A stretch of DNA of 64,000 nt from Spirochaetales bacterium (GTDB lineage: Bacteria; Spirochaetota; Spirochaetia; JABEVK01), in the NCBI GenBank assembly GCA_947478845.1, contig CANJXC010000006.1:87660-151659 (forward strand). The letters run 5' to 3'. Within the stretch, counting starts at the first letter, position 1. Each line of letters begins with the position of its first letter. Shown here in pieces: positions 1 through 8,506 of the stretch. A model generated the notes under the pieces. It was not told the DNA's origin. It ran no database searches and saw only the letters and a list, made by a program, of their open reading frames with translations. The position numbers and the translations under genes were made by a program.

Positions 1-1
1 G

Positions 2-1567
2 AACGTCTACAACAAGTTTTATTGTGGTGGCGTCGAGGAACCGCGGGTCGACCTAGGCAATTTCAACCTGCCGCACCCCGAGGCTATCAACGAGCTCCTA
101 ACCCGCTTCCAGAGCCGGTTGAGCGGTTATGATTTTGTCATTCTGAACCAACAGGTGATAGGTAGCTACCAGACTGAGGTTTTTCAGCACCAGATCAACG
201 CCCTGATGGAGACGACGCGGGGTAGGACCCAATGGTACTGCGATTGCCGAGACCTCAACGAGGTGTATTTCTCAACCGTACATAAACTTAACCGAGAAGA
301 GGGTTTGCGCATCTACCTGGCACATCATAAGGAGGGGTCCGGCACCTCCTTGTCGGATTCTCAGCTCGTGCGTTGGCTCAGCGCGCATTGGAACGACACC
401 GTGGTGCTCACCAACGGCGAGGACGGAGCGCTGGTTGCCGAGGGAAAAGAGCACTTCGAGGTTCCAGGCGTGCACATCATTCACCAAGTAGACACCGTGG
501 GGGCCGGCGATGCGTTTCTTGCCGCGTTTGCTTCGGCGCATCGCGTGGGAGTGGGCCCGCAGGTGGCTGCCAACCTAGGCAACGTGGCCGCCTCGGTCGC
601 CGTACAGAAATTGTTCCAAACCGGGCACCCGACGTGGGAAGAAGTTCAAACGGGGCTAATCTCCACCGACTACCGCTACAACCCGGTTTTGGCGGCCAAT
701 CCGTTGCTTGCCACTTACCTGCCTGGTACCGACATCGAAGGAATCGCTAAAGTGTCTTCCCCAACTCCGAACATTGCGATTTTCGACCACGACGGTACGA
801 TTTCCACTCTTCGGATCGGCTGGGAAACCGTGATGGAGAGCATGATGATTGGGGCAGTTTTTGGCGAAGATTCTGCCTCGGCTACCAAGCACCTTTCCAC
901 GGTGCGAGCTGCTGTGACGGGGCTCATCGCCCGTACCACCGGCGTACAGACACTTTTGCAAATGCAAGCGTTGGTCAAACTCGTCGAGGATTTTGGCTTT
1001 GTCGGTGCCGATCAGATTCTTTCTGCACAAGAATATAAAGAGCAGTTCAACACCAAACTTCTCAAGCTCATCCACACTCGCACCGCCAGAGTCAAAGATG
1101 GTAGCCTCTCCGTAGGCGAAGTGACGATAAAAGGAGCCTTAGAGTTCCTTCAAAGGCTCGCCGACGGGGGAGTGACGCTCTACCTGGCCAGCGGAACCGA
1201 TGAGCAGGACGTGGTGGCGGAAGCTACCTTGCTCGGTTATGCCCATCTTTTCCAAGGTCGTATTTATGGTTCTGTGGGCAACCTCGACAAGGACCCAAAA
1301 CGGTTGGTCTTTGAGCAGATTTTTGGAGAGCTGTCCCGGTCTCAAGGTGGGTCGGTCGCTTGCGTGGTGTTTGGCGATGGCCCGGTGGAACTGCGTGAAG
1401 GTAAGAAGTTCGGGGCTACAGCAGTGGGGCTGGTGAGCGACGAGCGTCAGCGCTACGGCCTCAATCCGGCCAAACGAAACCGTCTCGTGCTTGCCGGTGC
1501 CGACCTCCTGATTCCCGATTTTTCGTGGGGCGAGAAACTACTTCAGCACCTTGGCTGGAAACTCTAG
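2..1567 (+). CDS. PfkB-type sugar kinase fused to HAD phosphatase (5' partial)
   Basis: The frame is open from base 2, so the gene begins outside the window. The visible N-terminal half is the C-terminal part of a PfkB/ribokinase-family kinase: the motif DTVGAGDAF (bases about 496-525) carries the catalytic Asp and anion hole. From about base 760 a HAD phosphatase domain follows, with FDHDGT (nucleophile Asp and acid Asp), YLASGT (motif II), a Lys in DKDPKRL and FGDGPVE (motif IV). A kinase joined to a phosphatase suggests sequential phosphorylation and dephosphorylation of one sugar, as HldE and GmhB do in heptose synthesis. The GmhA-like gene downstream supports a heptose-like substrate, but that is inference. 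It is followed after 9 bases by the next gene, so they are probably one operon. Confidence 0.8.
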   Translation, partial: NVYNKFYCGGVEEPRVDLGNFNLPHPEAINELLTRFQSRLSGYDFVILNQQVIGSYQTEVFQHQINALMETTRGRTQWYCDCRDLNEVYFSTVHKLNREEGLRIYLAHHKEGSGTSLSDSQLVRWLSAHWNDTVVLTNGEDGALVAEGKEHFEVPGVHIIHQVDTVGAGDAFLAAFASAHRVGVGPQVAANLGNVAASVAVQKLFQTGHPTWEEVQTGLISTDYRYNPVLAANPLLATYLPGTDIEGIAKVSSPTPNIAIFDHDGTISTLRIGWETVMESMMIGAVFGEDSASATKHLSTVRAAVTGLIARTTGVQTLLQMQALVKLVEDFGFVGADQILSAQEYKEQFNTKLLKLIHTRTARVKDGSLSVGEVTIKGALEFLQRLADGGVTLYLASGTDEQDVVAEATLLGYAHLFQGRIYGSVGNLDKDPKRLVFEQIFGELSRSQGGSVACVVFGDGPVELREGKKFGATAVGLVSDERQRYGLNPAKRNRLVLAGADLLIPDFSWGEKLLQHLGWKL

Positions 1568-1576
1568 GAGACCTCC

Positions 1577-2695
1577 ATGAAACTTTTTGACCGCTCCGAA
1601 ATGCAGTTTTTCTCTTTGGCCTCGCGCAGGAGCAAAGTAGAGATTGTCTCGTCCTCGAGCGCACTTCAAAACGACACTACCCCCATTTCGGCTGAACTTC
1701 AGGCTCGAACCTTCCAGATTGCCAAGGAAATTCTGCAAGCCCGTGAGTCCCATGCTAGCATTATCCTGGCCTTTGGCGCCCACACCATCAAAAACTCGCT
1801 CGGAGTGCTGCTCATCGAGTTCATCAAACGGGGATGGCTCACTCACCTGGCCACCAATGGAGCTGGGGTGATCCACGACTGGGAGTTCGCCTTTCAGGGT
1901 ACCAGCAGCGAAGATGTGAGGGAGAACGTCGATAAGGGGCGCTTTGGCACCTGGCAGGAAACCTTGCTCAACCTCAATCTTGCCTTGGCCGTTGGGTCCT
2001 ATCAAGGCCTCGGCTACGGAGCGGCGGTGGGATCCCTGATCGCCCACGACGGGCTACAAATCCCATCCCGCGCAGAATTGACGGCAAAGATGACTGACCC
2101 CGTGGCCGACCTCGCGCCGCAGGCTCTAGCCCTTCGTGCGGCCGCGGCCGACCTTTTGTCGCTCCTGCACGATTTGGAACTTCCCTCGGGCTGGTACCCT
2201 GTTGCCCATCCGTTTTCGCCCTACAGTGTTCAGGCGGCCGCTTTTACAGCAGGCGTTCCCTTCACCAGCCACCCGATGTTCGGCTGCGACATCATCTACC
2301 AACATCCGGCCAACCGCGGTGCCGTCATTGGCCGCACCGCAGAGAGGGACTTCCTTTCCTACGCCCAAAGCGTGTCGGGGCTAGAAGGCGGGGTCTACTT
2401 GAGCGTGGGCTCGGCCGTGATGTCGCCAATGATTTTTGAAAAGTCGCTCTCCATGGCCCGCAATGTAGCCCAGCAGCGGGGAAAAGACATCCGCGACTGC
2501 CACATCCACGTGGTCGACCTCGATCCTGGTTCGTGGGACTGGAGTCAGGGTGAGCCACCCGTGGATAACCCGGCCTACTACCACCGCTTTATGAAGACCT
2601 TTCACCGAATGGGATGCGCTCTGGACTATACAGCTACCGACAACCGCCTGTTTTTCCTAGCTTTGTACCGAAACTTGCTGAAACTTGACCCTTAA
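1577..2695 (+). CDS. deoxyhypusine synthase-like protein, function unknown
   Basis: This is a 372-residue soluble protein with no signal peptide. The segment LATNGAGVIHDWEFAFQG (about residues 92-109) and the Gly/Ser-rich stretch GGVYLSVGSAVMSP near residue 272 resemble the NAD-binding core of deoxyhypusine synthase-like proteins. I do not see the catalytic Lys context of true deoxyhypusine synthase, and a bacterium of this kind has no eIF5A substrate, so the real reaction is unknown. The start ATG follows an aggagacc ribosome-binding site 9 bases after the kinase-phosphatase stop, and manA follows closely. Its place between sugar genes points to carbohydrate metabolism. The family call rests on recognition of a few motifs. 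Confidence 0.5.
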   Translation: MKLFDRSEMQFFSLASRRSKVEIVSSSSALQNDTTPISAELQARTFQIAKEILQARESHASIILAFGAHTIKNSLGVLLIEFIKRGWLTHLATNGAGVIHDWEFAFQGTSSEDVRENVDKGRFGTWQETLLNLNLALAVGSYQGLGYGAAVGSLIAHDGLQIPSRAELTAKMTDPVADLAPQALALRAAAADLLSLLHDLELPSGWYPVAHPFSPYSVQAAAFTAGVPFTSHPMFGCDIIYQHPANRGAVIGRTAERDFLSYAQSVSGLEGGVYLSVGSAVMSPMIFEKSLSMARNVAQQRGKDIRDCHIHVVDLDPGSWDWSQGEPPVDNPAYYHRFMKTFHRMGCALDYTATDNRLFFLALYRNLLKLDP

Positions 2696-2748
2696 GGAAG
2701 TTTTCCTTGGACCAGCGAGTGAAATCCGAACGAAACGAGGGTATACCG

Positions 2749-3828
2749 ATGCATTCAAAGTCTTCCGAGTTGGCCAGCCGTCCGGTTTTTTTTGAGCAGA
2801 ACCGCGTCTTCCGGGTCTACGAAGGAGGGGCACTTTTTGCTGATTTCTTCGGCGACGAATCCACCGACGGCAACCAACCCGAGGAATGGATTGCCTCGAG
2901 CGTCAAGGCCTTGAACCGGGACTCCACCGATCCCAACGAAGGGCTGAGCACTATCAGGGGCGAGGAACTAAAGTTTGCCGAGCTTCTGAAACTGGAGCCC
3001 GAGCTTATGCTGGGCAAAGGGGGCAATTTCGAGGTCCTCGTGAAAATCCTCGACAGCGCTATCCGCCTGCCGATTCAAGCCCATCCCGACAAAGCCTTCT
3101 CTCAGAAGCACTTCCACAGCGAACATGGAAAAACCGAAATGTGGTTGGTGCTGGCAACCCGGCCCGATGCCCGGATTTATTTTGGTTTCGATCGAAAGCT
3201 CACCAAAGAGCAGTTTTCGAAGTCGATTGAACTCACATTGACCGATAAACAGGCGCTCACTGGCTACCTGAACGAAGTCAAAGTGAAGCCGGGTGAGGTC
3301 TACCTTATTCCAGCGAAAACCGTGCACGCCATCGGTTACGGGTGCCTTATTCTCGAGGTTCAGGAACCAACCGACTTCACAATTCAGCCCGAGTACTGGT
3401 GCGGAGACTACCAGTTAAATCATTACGAAATGTACCTAGGCCTCCCCAAGGAAACTGCCTTGGACGTTTTTGATTTTTCCATCTTCGGAGCAGACTGTAT
3501 CTCGCTCTCCCGCAGGACCCCTAAGGTGAAACGCTCCGAAGCGGGAGTTGTTCTCGAAGACCTGATCGATCACGCCGACACACCGTGCTTTTCGGTGAAA
3601 AGGGTCACGTTGGAGAAGGCAAGCCATGTCATCGAGGAAGGACGCTGTGTTTGCATCGTGGTATCGGGGCAAGGAGAGCTGCGGGAACACAGCGGCACAA
3701 AGAGCGGCCAAACGCTCCGCAAGGGTGATTATTTCTTTATGCCCGACTCCACAAAAGGCATTTACCAACTCGCGACAGGTCACAGCCTTCAGGTTGTGCA
3801 GTGCTTTCCGCCAGCCAACCACAGCTAG
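2749..3828 (+). CDS. manA: mannose-6-phosphate isomerase, class I
   Basis: Type I phosphomannose isomerase interconverts mannose-6-phosphate and fructose-6-phosphate in the cytosol. The 359 residues show the cupin metal site: PIQAHPDKAFSQKHFHSEHGKTEMW gives Gln, two His and Glu ligands (seen here in pieces PIQAHPDK and HGKTEMW), with a later His in IPAKTVHAIGYG. A C-terminal cupin half ends in KGDYFFMPDS. I chose ATG 2749 with cgaggg upstream because family members begin close to this point. A TTG at 2707 behind aagga would add 14 residues and cannot be excluded. It lies downstream of the kinase-phosphatase and DHS-like genes, probably in the same transcript, supplying or draining mannose phosphate. 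Confidence 0.9.
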   Translation: MHSKSSELASRPVFFEQNRVFRVYEGGALFADFFGDESTDGNQPEEWIASSVKALNRDSTDPNEGLSTIRGEELKFAELLKLEPELMLGKGGNFEVLVKILDSAIRLPIQAHPDKAFSQKHFHSEHGKTEMWLVLATRPDARIYFGFDRKLTKEQFSKSIELTLTDKQALTGYLNEVKVKPGEVYLIPAKTVHAIGYGCLILEVQEPTDFTIQPEYWCGDYQLNHYEMYLGLPKETALDVFDFSIFGADCISLSRRTPKVKRSEAGVVLEDLIDHADTPCFSVKRVTLEKASHVIEEGRCVCIVVSGQGELREHSGTKSGQTLRKGDYFFMPDSTKGIYQLATGHSLQVVQCFPPANHS

Positions 3829-3848
3829 AACTTGCTATAACTACAAGA

Positions 3849-3860
3849 ATGTAATTACAT
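3849..3860. promoter_or_regulatory. 12-bp perfect palindrome, candidate BrnA operator
   Basis: ATGTAATTACAT is a perfect palindrome 29 bases upstream of the small antitoxin gene, in an AT-rich stretch that stands out from GC-rich surroundings. BrnA-type antitoxins are ribbon-helix-helix DNA binders that repress their own promoter at such sites, so this is a plausible operator. A run of seven G (3878-3884) lies just before the start codon and acts as, or beside, the ribosome-binding site. Confidence 0.45.
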
Positions 3861-3889
3861 GTGGAGTGGTAACAAACGGGGGGGTGCAG

Positions 3890-4129
3890 ATGACAGAAAC
3901 AATGAAGGCAGAACTCGAAGCCTTGGTCAGGCTGGCAGATAAGAAAGTGGACTCAGAGGCTCGAATGCCGTCTTCGAGCCTCTACAAGCCACGTAAGGAA
4001 CAGATTACGGCCCGCCTCGACGCTGACGTTTTGGAGTGGCTGAAGTCGCAAGGCAAAGGGTATCAGACGCTGATGAACCGCCTGCTGCGCACTCAAATGT
4101 TGGAAGACCTGCAAAAACGCAAGGGGTGA
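3890..4129 (+). CDS. BrnA-like (DUF4415) antitoxin, orphan
   Basis: This 79-residue protein ends in KEQITARLDADVLEWLKSQG followed by KGYQTLMNRLLR, the signature of BrnA/DUF4415 antitoxins, which bind DNA as ribbon-helix-helix dimers and neutralise the BrnT RNase toxin. The start ATG follows a G-rich site. No BrnT-like gene is present on either side: manA ends 61 bases upstream and the SIS isomerase begins 19 bases downstream. The antitoxin is therefore an orphan, either a remnant, a regulator of the sugar cluster, or an anti-toxin acting in trans. Embedding within a sugar operon is unusual. Confidence 0.75.
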   Translation: MTETMKAELEALVRLADKKVDSEARMPSSSLYKPRKEQITARLDADVLEWLKSQGKGYQTLMNRLLRTQMLEDLQKRKG

Positions 4130-4148
4130 GCCCCAAAGGAGCGCAGCT

Positions 4149-4805
4149 ATGAACTACTTGACCGACCTGTGCCAAAGGCGACCGGAATACGACAACCTGT
4201 TGCTGGCCCTCGAGCAGGCAGCTGAGCTTTTGGTGGCCTGCCATCGCGGAGGTGGCACCATTTTGGTCTGCGGAAACGGCGGAAGCGCTGCCGATGCGGG
4301 CCACCTTACCGGCGAACTGATGAAGGGCTTCCTCCTGCCTCGGCCCCTGCCTTCGGAAGTGGCGCAACGGTTTGCCGAAAGCTGGCCCGAAGGTGGCCTA
4401 GCCTTGGCCTCGAGGCTTCAGCAGGGCATACGTACCATTGCGCTCACCGAGCAGTCAGCCCTTCTCAGCGCCTCGGGAAACGACCAAGGTTTCGACCTCA
4501 TGTTTGCCCAGCAAGTAATGGGCTACGGGCGCAAGGGCGATGTGCTCATAGGCATCAGTACTTCGGGCAAAGCGGCAAATGTGCTGGCGGCGGTGCGGAC
4601 AGCCAGGGCGCTCGAGCTCCGAGTGGTCTCTTTCTCGGGCCCGACAGGGGGTGAGCTGGCCAAGTTGTCGGATGTGTCCGTCCTGGTGCAGGCCCAGAGT
4701 ACCGCAGAAATCCAACTCGGCCACCTAGCCGCCTACCACGCCCTGTGCGCCGAGGTGGAACACCGGCTGTATTTCCAACCTTCCAACGTTGCCTACGGCC
4801 CTTAG
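4149..4805 (+). CDS. SIS-domain phosphosugar isomerase, GmhA-like
   Basis: The 218-residue protein has the sugar isomerase fold of sedoheptulose-7-phosphate isomerase. CGNGGSAADAGHLTGELMKG (about residues 40-59) contains the Ser-rich phosphate loop and the His/Glu pair that binds zinc in GmhA, ISTSGKAANV is the second phosphate-binding loop, and STAEIQLGHL supplies the Gln and His ligands. GmhA turns sedoheptulose-7-phosphate into D-glycero-D-manno-heptose-7-phosphate, the substrate of an HldE-type kinase such as the one at the left edge. A preceding ggagcgcag site sets the start. The stop overlaps the convergent oxidoreductase stop by 4 bases. The exact sugar is inferred. Confidence 0.75.
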   Translation: MNYLTDLCQRRPEYDNLLLALEQAAELLVACHRGGGTILVCGNGGSAADAGHLTGELMKGFLLPRPLPSEVAQRFAESWPEGGLALASRLQQGIRTIALTEQSALLSASGNDQGFDLMFAQQVMGYGRKGDVLIGISTSGKAANVLAAVRTARALELRVVSFSGPTGGELAKLSDVSVLVQAQSTAEIQLGHLAAYHALCAEVEHRLYFQPSNVAYGP

Positions 4806-5911
4806 GCTTTGGACAATTGATCCCACCAGTCATGGAGTTCCACAACTCGAGATTCCCTGCGGGCCTGGTCGAGCGCGATTCCGACCAAAGTGCTGACTAA
4901 GCCCTCCTCGATGCCGGTGGCTGGTGGAGCACCATGAACCATAGTGGCCACCAGTTCCCGCATCATCACGTCATCGCCGCCGCCGTGGCCATCGGCCCAG
5001 CCTTGCTCGGCCCAGGTGAGCGAGGCTTGGTCAAAGAGGGTACGCAGCCGAATCTCTCCGGTAACCAGGTCGAGCACCAAGTTACCTTCGCTGCCTGAAA
5101 TGTACATGCGCCGCTCGGGGATGGCGTTGCTGCTGGTGAGCTGAAATTGAGCCCGCATCCCGTTTTGGTACTCCAAAATCCCCACCAGGTTGTCTTCGAT
5201 GCTTTTTTCTACCGTGAAAGGGTTCAACCCGGTGGCGACGGTTTGCCCTTTGTCTTTGAACCTCGCACTCCGGTCCCACAAACCAGCGTTCTCGGGGATG
5301 AAAAGGTTGGTACCTCCAAAGGCGGCGACCCGGCTGGGTACCGAGCCGGTAAACCAGTTGAGGAGGTCGAGGTCGTGGACGCACTTCTCCAACACGTTTG
5401 AGCCGGCGATGGCGTAGTCCCGGCGCCAGTTCGTCATGATGTAGGCCCCGTGTCCAGCCTGCAAGTTCTCGCTCGCGTTGATACTGATGATGGTGCCGAT
5501 GCGGCCCTCGCTCAGCAGGGCCTTCACCTTCCGGTAAAGGCCCGAATAGCGCAAGGTGAATCCGGTCATGAGGGTGCTGTCGCTCTGCCGCGCTGCTTTG
5601 GCCAGAGCCAAACAATCGGCTCGGGTCGTCGCCAGCGGCTTTTCGGCAAACACGTGTTTGCCTGCTACCAGCGCGGCTACAATTTGTTCGCGGTGGTACA
5701 CGTTCGGCGAAGCCACCAGAATCCAATCCAACGACGGGTCGTTCGCCAACTCCTCCCAGGAAACCTTGGGCCCCCTCCACAGGGATTGAAGGTTTTTAGA
5801 GTCGGGGTCGTAGGCGCCAGCGAGCTCGATTTCTGGGTACTGAGACAGCCGAAGGCTCAAGGAACGCATCCGGTGACCACAACCAATTATGCCGTAGCGA
5901 ATCGCTTTCAT
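4802..5911 (-). CDS. Gfo/Idh/MocA family oxidoreductase
   Basis: The 369-residue NAD(P)-dependent oxidoreductase opens with a Rossmann motif, YGIIGCGHRM, followed by an acidic residue region GAYDPD. The family hallmark EKPLATT (about residue 93) carries the catalytic-site Lys. A C-terminal Gfo/Idh/MocA sheet domain follows, with GNLVLDL as part of it. Substrates of such enzymes are sugars, inositols or glycosides. The gene lies downstream of a LacI regulator on the same strand with 84 bases between, so sugar-responsive control is likely. The substrate cannot be read from the sequence. Confidence 0.85.
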   Translation of the reverse strand: MKAIRYGIIGCGHRMRSLSLRLSQYPEIELAGAYDPDSKNLQSLWRGPKVSWEELANDPSLDWILVASPNVYHREQIVAALVAGKHVFAEKPLATTRADCLALAKAARQSDSTLMTGFTLRYSGLYRKVKALLSEGRIGTIISINASENLQAGHGAYIMTNWRRDYAIAGSNVLEKCVHDLDLLNWFTGSVPSRVAAFGGTNLFIPENAGLWDRSARFKDKGQTVATGLNPFTVEKSIEDNLVGILEYQNGMRAQFQLTSSNAIPERRMYISGSEGNLVLDLVTGEIRLRTLFDQASLTWAEQGWADGHGGGDDVMMRELVATMVHGAPPATGIEEGLVSTLVGIALDQARRESRVVELHDWWDQLSKA

Positions 5912-5995
5912 AATTTGACGAAATCCTTTCGAGAACCTTACCAGCGAATCGCCTTCAACGGGAAGCCTGGTAACGCCTTTGAGGCGCCTAGGCCT

Positions 5996-7003
5996 TTAGG
6001 GCTTAAGCGTTTGGGTTTTGGTGATTTCCTTGTGACTTTCTCGGGCTACAAACGTGGGCCGGAAACTCTCGTAGTGGTCTTTGGGCAAATTGGCCCCCGC
6101 CATCCATTGCGACAATTGATGATGAGCCCGCTCACCTAAGCGGTGAAAGCCGAGGTCCCAGGTACTCAGGGCCGGCAACGTCTGTTCCGAAAAGGGAAAA
6201 TTATCAAAGCCGATTACTTCTAGGTCGTCTGGCACTCTGACGCCTTGCTGGCGCAGGAAGTTCAGCGCGGGTATGGCCACTTCGTCGGTGCGGAAAAACA
6301 TGGCATCGAAACCTTTCCAAGAGCCATCGGCTGCACGGCTCAGGAAGTCGTTTGCGAGGTGAATACCACTCCAAAAAGTGATCCGTGGGTCGCCCCAGTA
6401 TTGGAAGGCGGGGCGCATGTCCCAGTCGTACTCATAAACGACTAAAATTTTGGTGTGGCCGCGGGCGAAAAACTGTTCCATGCTCGCCTCCACTGCATAA
6501 CCCCGGTAAATATCAAGGCTGGGAACTACACCCCTCAGCCGAGAGCCGATACCCAAAATCTTAACCGGCGATTTTTCCACGGCTTGCCTGAGTTTGTGTT
6601 GGCCCTCCTCGTGACCAAACAAATCGGTGAACAGCACAATACCCTCTTTGTACCGTTCAGCAAAGCTCTCGAGTGAGGCCACGGCTCGGTCGGGTTCATT
6701 GTGGTGTTCAGCAAGAGCGACCTCGAATCCTTGGCTCGAAAACTTCTCCACGAAGGGCACCAAAAAATCCTGGCGGGTGTAGGTGTTAATCCCGTCGAGG
6801 ATGAGGCCGACGCTACGGGTCTTGCGGGTGCGCAGGCTCAACGAAAGGTAGTTCTTCTTGTAGCCCAGCCTCTTCGCGGTGTCGTGCACTCGTGCCCTTA
6901 CTTCTGCCGAGGCAAACGAGGTGGGATTGTTATTGAGGATGTTGCTCACTGTACTCACAGCCAGAGCGCACTCGCGTGCGATGTCTTTTAAGGTGACAGC
7001 CAT
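5996..7003 (-). CDS. LacI family transcriptional regulator
   Basis: The 335-residue regulator begins VTLKDIARECALAVSTVSNI, a canonical LacI helix-turn-helix, followed by the hinge helix region LRTRKTRSVGLIL and a periplasmic-binding-protein-like effector domain ending in IGFDNFPFSE and STWDLGFHRLG. It probably senses a sugar and represses the adjacent oxidoreductase and perhaps its own gene. The start ATG follows aggtcgag. The intergenic region to the right contains short inverted and direct repeats that could be its operator. Confidence 0.9.
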   Translation of the reverse strand: MAVTLKDIARECALAVSTVSNILNNNPTSFASAEVRARVHDTAKRLGYKKNYLSLSLRTRKTRSVGLILDGINTYTRQDFLVPFVEKFSSQGFEVALAEHHNEPDRAVASLESFAERYKEGIVLFTDLFGHEEGQHKLRQAVEKSPVKILGIGSRLRGVVPSLDIYRGYAVEASMEQFFARGHTKILVVYEYDWDMRPAFQYWGDPRITFWSGIHLANDFLSRAADGSWKGFDAMFFRTDEVAIPALNFLRQQGVRVPDDLEVIGFDNFPFSEQTLPALSTWDLGFHRLGERAHHQLSQWMAGANLPKDHYESFRPTFVARESHKEITKTQTLKP

Positions 7004-7043
7004 TGCTCGACCTGCAAGAACGGGATAAACATAGTTTTTTGAG

Positions 7044-7111
7044 CCTAAACCGCTCCCAAAAGGCCGTCAAGGCCCGAAATAGACCGCTCTCGTTTAGGTT
7101 AGGTGTATTAT
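7044..7111. promoter_or_regulatory. intergenic repeats and -10 element between lacI-type gene and hydrolase
   Basis: The 214-bp divergent gap holds CCTAAAC (7044-7050) and its inverse GTTTAGG (7092-7098), and two copies of ACCGCTC near 7049 and 7083. TATTAT at 7106-7111 looks like a -10 box for the plus-strand hydrolase, leaving a leader of about 100 bases. These could be LacI-type operator parts, but the arms are short and widely spaced. Confidence 0.3.
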
Positions 7112-7217
7112 GGTTTCAAGAAAGACTTAAAGTTAGGAAACTTTAGCTGGAAGCTGGGGTTGGAAACCAAGGGAGAAGCAAAAATCGTTGAGAAGTTGAC
7201 CTGACCGGGGGATAGGC

Positions 7218-8021
7218 ATGCTAGACACTGAACTTGAGAAGTTTGCGGCCCACGGGTTGAGGCATACTAGGGTGCCAAACCAAGACGGATATTTCACCTC
7301 CTTTGACGCACGGCTCTATTTCGCCAGTTTCGGTAAGGGAATTACCGTGATCCTACTGCATGGGGGCATGGGCAACGGGACCAATTGGGCACACCAGGTC
7401 GAAGCCTTGGTCTCCGCGGGCTACAACCCCATCGTGGTGGACACCAGAGGACACGGACGCAGCACCTCCGGATCCATGGCGTTCTCCTACGGCCTGTTCA
7501 GTCAAGATGTGACAAATCTTATGGACCAACAGGAAATCCCGAGGGCTATCCTCGTTGGTTGGAGTGATGGGGCCTGCACAGCACTCGAATTGGCCCGTAC
7601 GAATCCCTCTCGAGTGATGGGAGTGATTTATTTCGCTTGCAACGTTGATCCCAGCGGAAACAAAGAGTTTGTGATGACCAAGGCCATCGAAAATTGCGTC
7701 ACCCGGCACCGACTTGACTTCGAGAGCATGAGTCCCACCCACGAAAGGTTTGAGGAACTTCAACCGAAACTCGACCCTATGCAAAAGAATCAACCTAACT
7801 ACACCAGTTCTGACCTCAGGAGCATCGAAGTACCGGTTGCCGTGCTGCATGCCAAAAAAGATGAGTTCATCAAGGAAACTCATTCCCAGTACATTGCTTC
7901 AACGCTTCCGGTGTCGTATTACGAGGTCATAGACGACGTCAGCCACTTCGCACCGCTTCAAAATACCACCGTTTTCAACAGCCTGATTTTGAAATACGCG
8001 GGAGTTTTTGCAAACAACTAA
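7218..8021 (+). CDS. alpha/beta hydrolase
   Basis: The 267-residue protein has the alpha/beta hydrolase fold. LLHGGMGNGTNW is the oxyanion-hole loop, VGWSDGACTALELA (about residue 114) is the nucleophile elbow with the catalytic Ser, HAKKDEF carries the acid Asp and DVSHFAPL the catalytic His. There is no signal peptide, so it is cytosolic. The ATG is preceded by gggggat. It stands alone as a single-gene unit, so the ester, lactone or amide substrate is unknown. Confidence 0.85.
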   Translation: MLDTELEKFAAHGLRHTRVPNQDGYFTSFDARLYFASFGKGITVILLHGGMGNGTNWAHQVEALVSAGYNPIVVDTRGHGRSTSGSMAFSYGLFSQDVTNLMDQQEIPRAILVGWSDGACTALELARTNPSRVMGVIYFACNVDPSGNKEFVMTKAIENCVTRHRLDFESMSPTHERFEELQPKLDPMQKNQPNYTSSDLRSIEVPVAVLHAKKDEFIKETHSQYIASTLPVSYYEVIDDVSHFAPLQNTTVFNSLILKYAGVFANN

Positions 8022-8119
8022 CTGGCATCGATTTCCCGTTTATCTTGACAAGACTCCGAGCGCCTATGACACTACCCTAGTGCAAAGTGCAGTGAACACG
8101 TTTTTTGGGAGGTAATGAG

Positions 8120-8452
8120 ATGAAAGTATCGTGTTCAGTATTGTCCGTGCTGGTGTTGTTTTCCCTCATGGGTTGCACAACACTTGTAACCATAAAGACG
8201 AGCGTTCCCGGGGCCAACGTCGAATTGAATAGCCGCAGCATCGGAGAAACTCCGGTTTCAGCGGTGATGTCGAATGCGCTGTGGGACCGCCAGTTGGTCG
8301 TGATTACTAAAAAAGGTTACCAGCCTGTCATGGCAGAATTGGAGCAGGAGTTTAAGGTTCGTGCGGTGATCGCCGGGCTTTTTGTGTGGCCCTTATGGTT
8401 CTGGGCCTACGGGCCGGCACCCGACCAGTATTTTGTTCTAGAACCGAATTAG
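8120..8452 (+). CDS. PEGA-like lipoprotein
   Basis: This 110-residue protein has a lipoprotein signal, a basic start, a hydrophobic core and the lipobox LMGC (Cys about residue 19). The mature part TSVPGANVELNSRSIGETPV resembles a PEGA domain, a small surface beta-domain, and is followed by a hydrophobic stretch (LFVWPLWFWAYG). The start ATG at 8120 follows gggaggt. An upstream TTG in the same frame lies within that ribosome-binding site and is less likely. Location is the cell envelope. The role is unknown. Confidence 0.65.
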   Translation: MKVSCSVLSVLVLFSLMGCTTLVTIKTSVPGANVELNSRSIGETPVSAVMSNALWDRQLVVITKKGYQPVMAELEQEFKVRAVIAGLFVWPLWFWAYGPAPDQYFVLEPN

Positions 8453-8506
8453 ACCCCGCCACGGTACTTAGGTCCTTGGTGCGTGGTTTCCTTAGTTTAA
8501 TAAACA

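Noticed and set aside
5450..6139. 229-codon plus-strand frame across the oxidoreductase and LacI genes
   Set aside because: It spans two well-supported minus-strand genes and their gap and has no ribosome-binding site.
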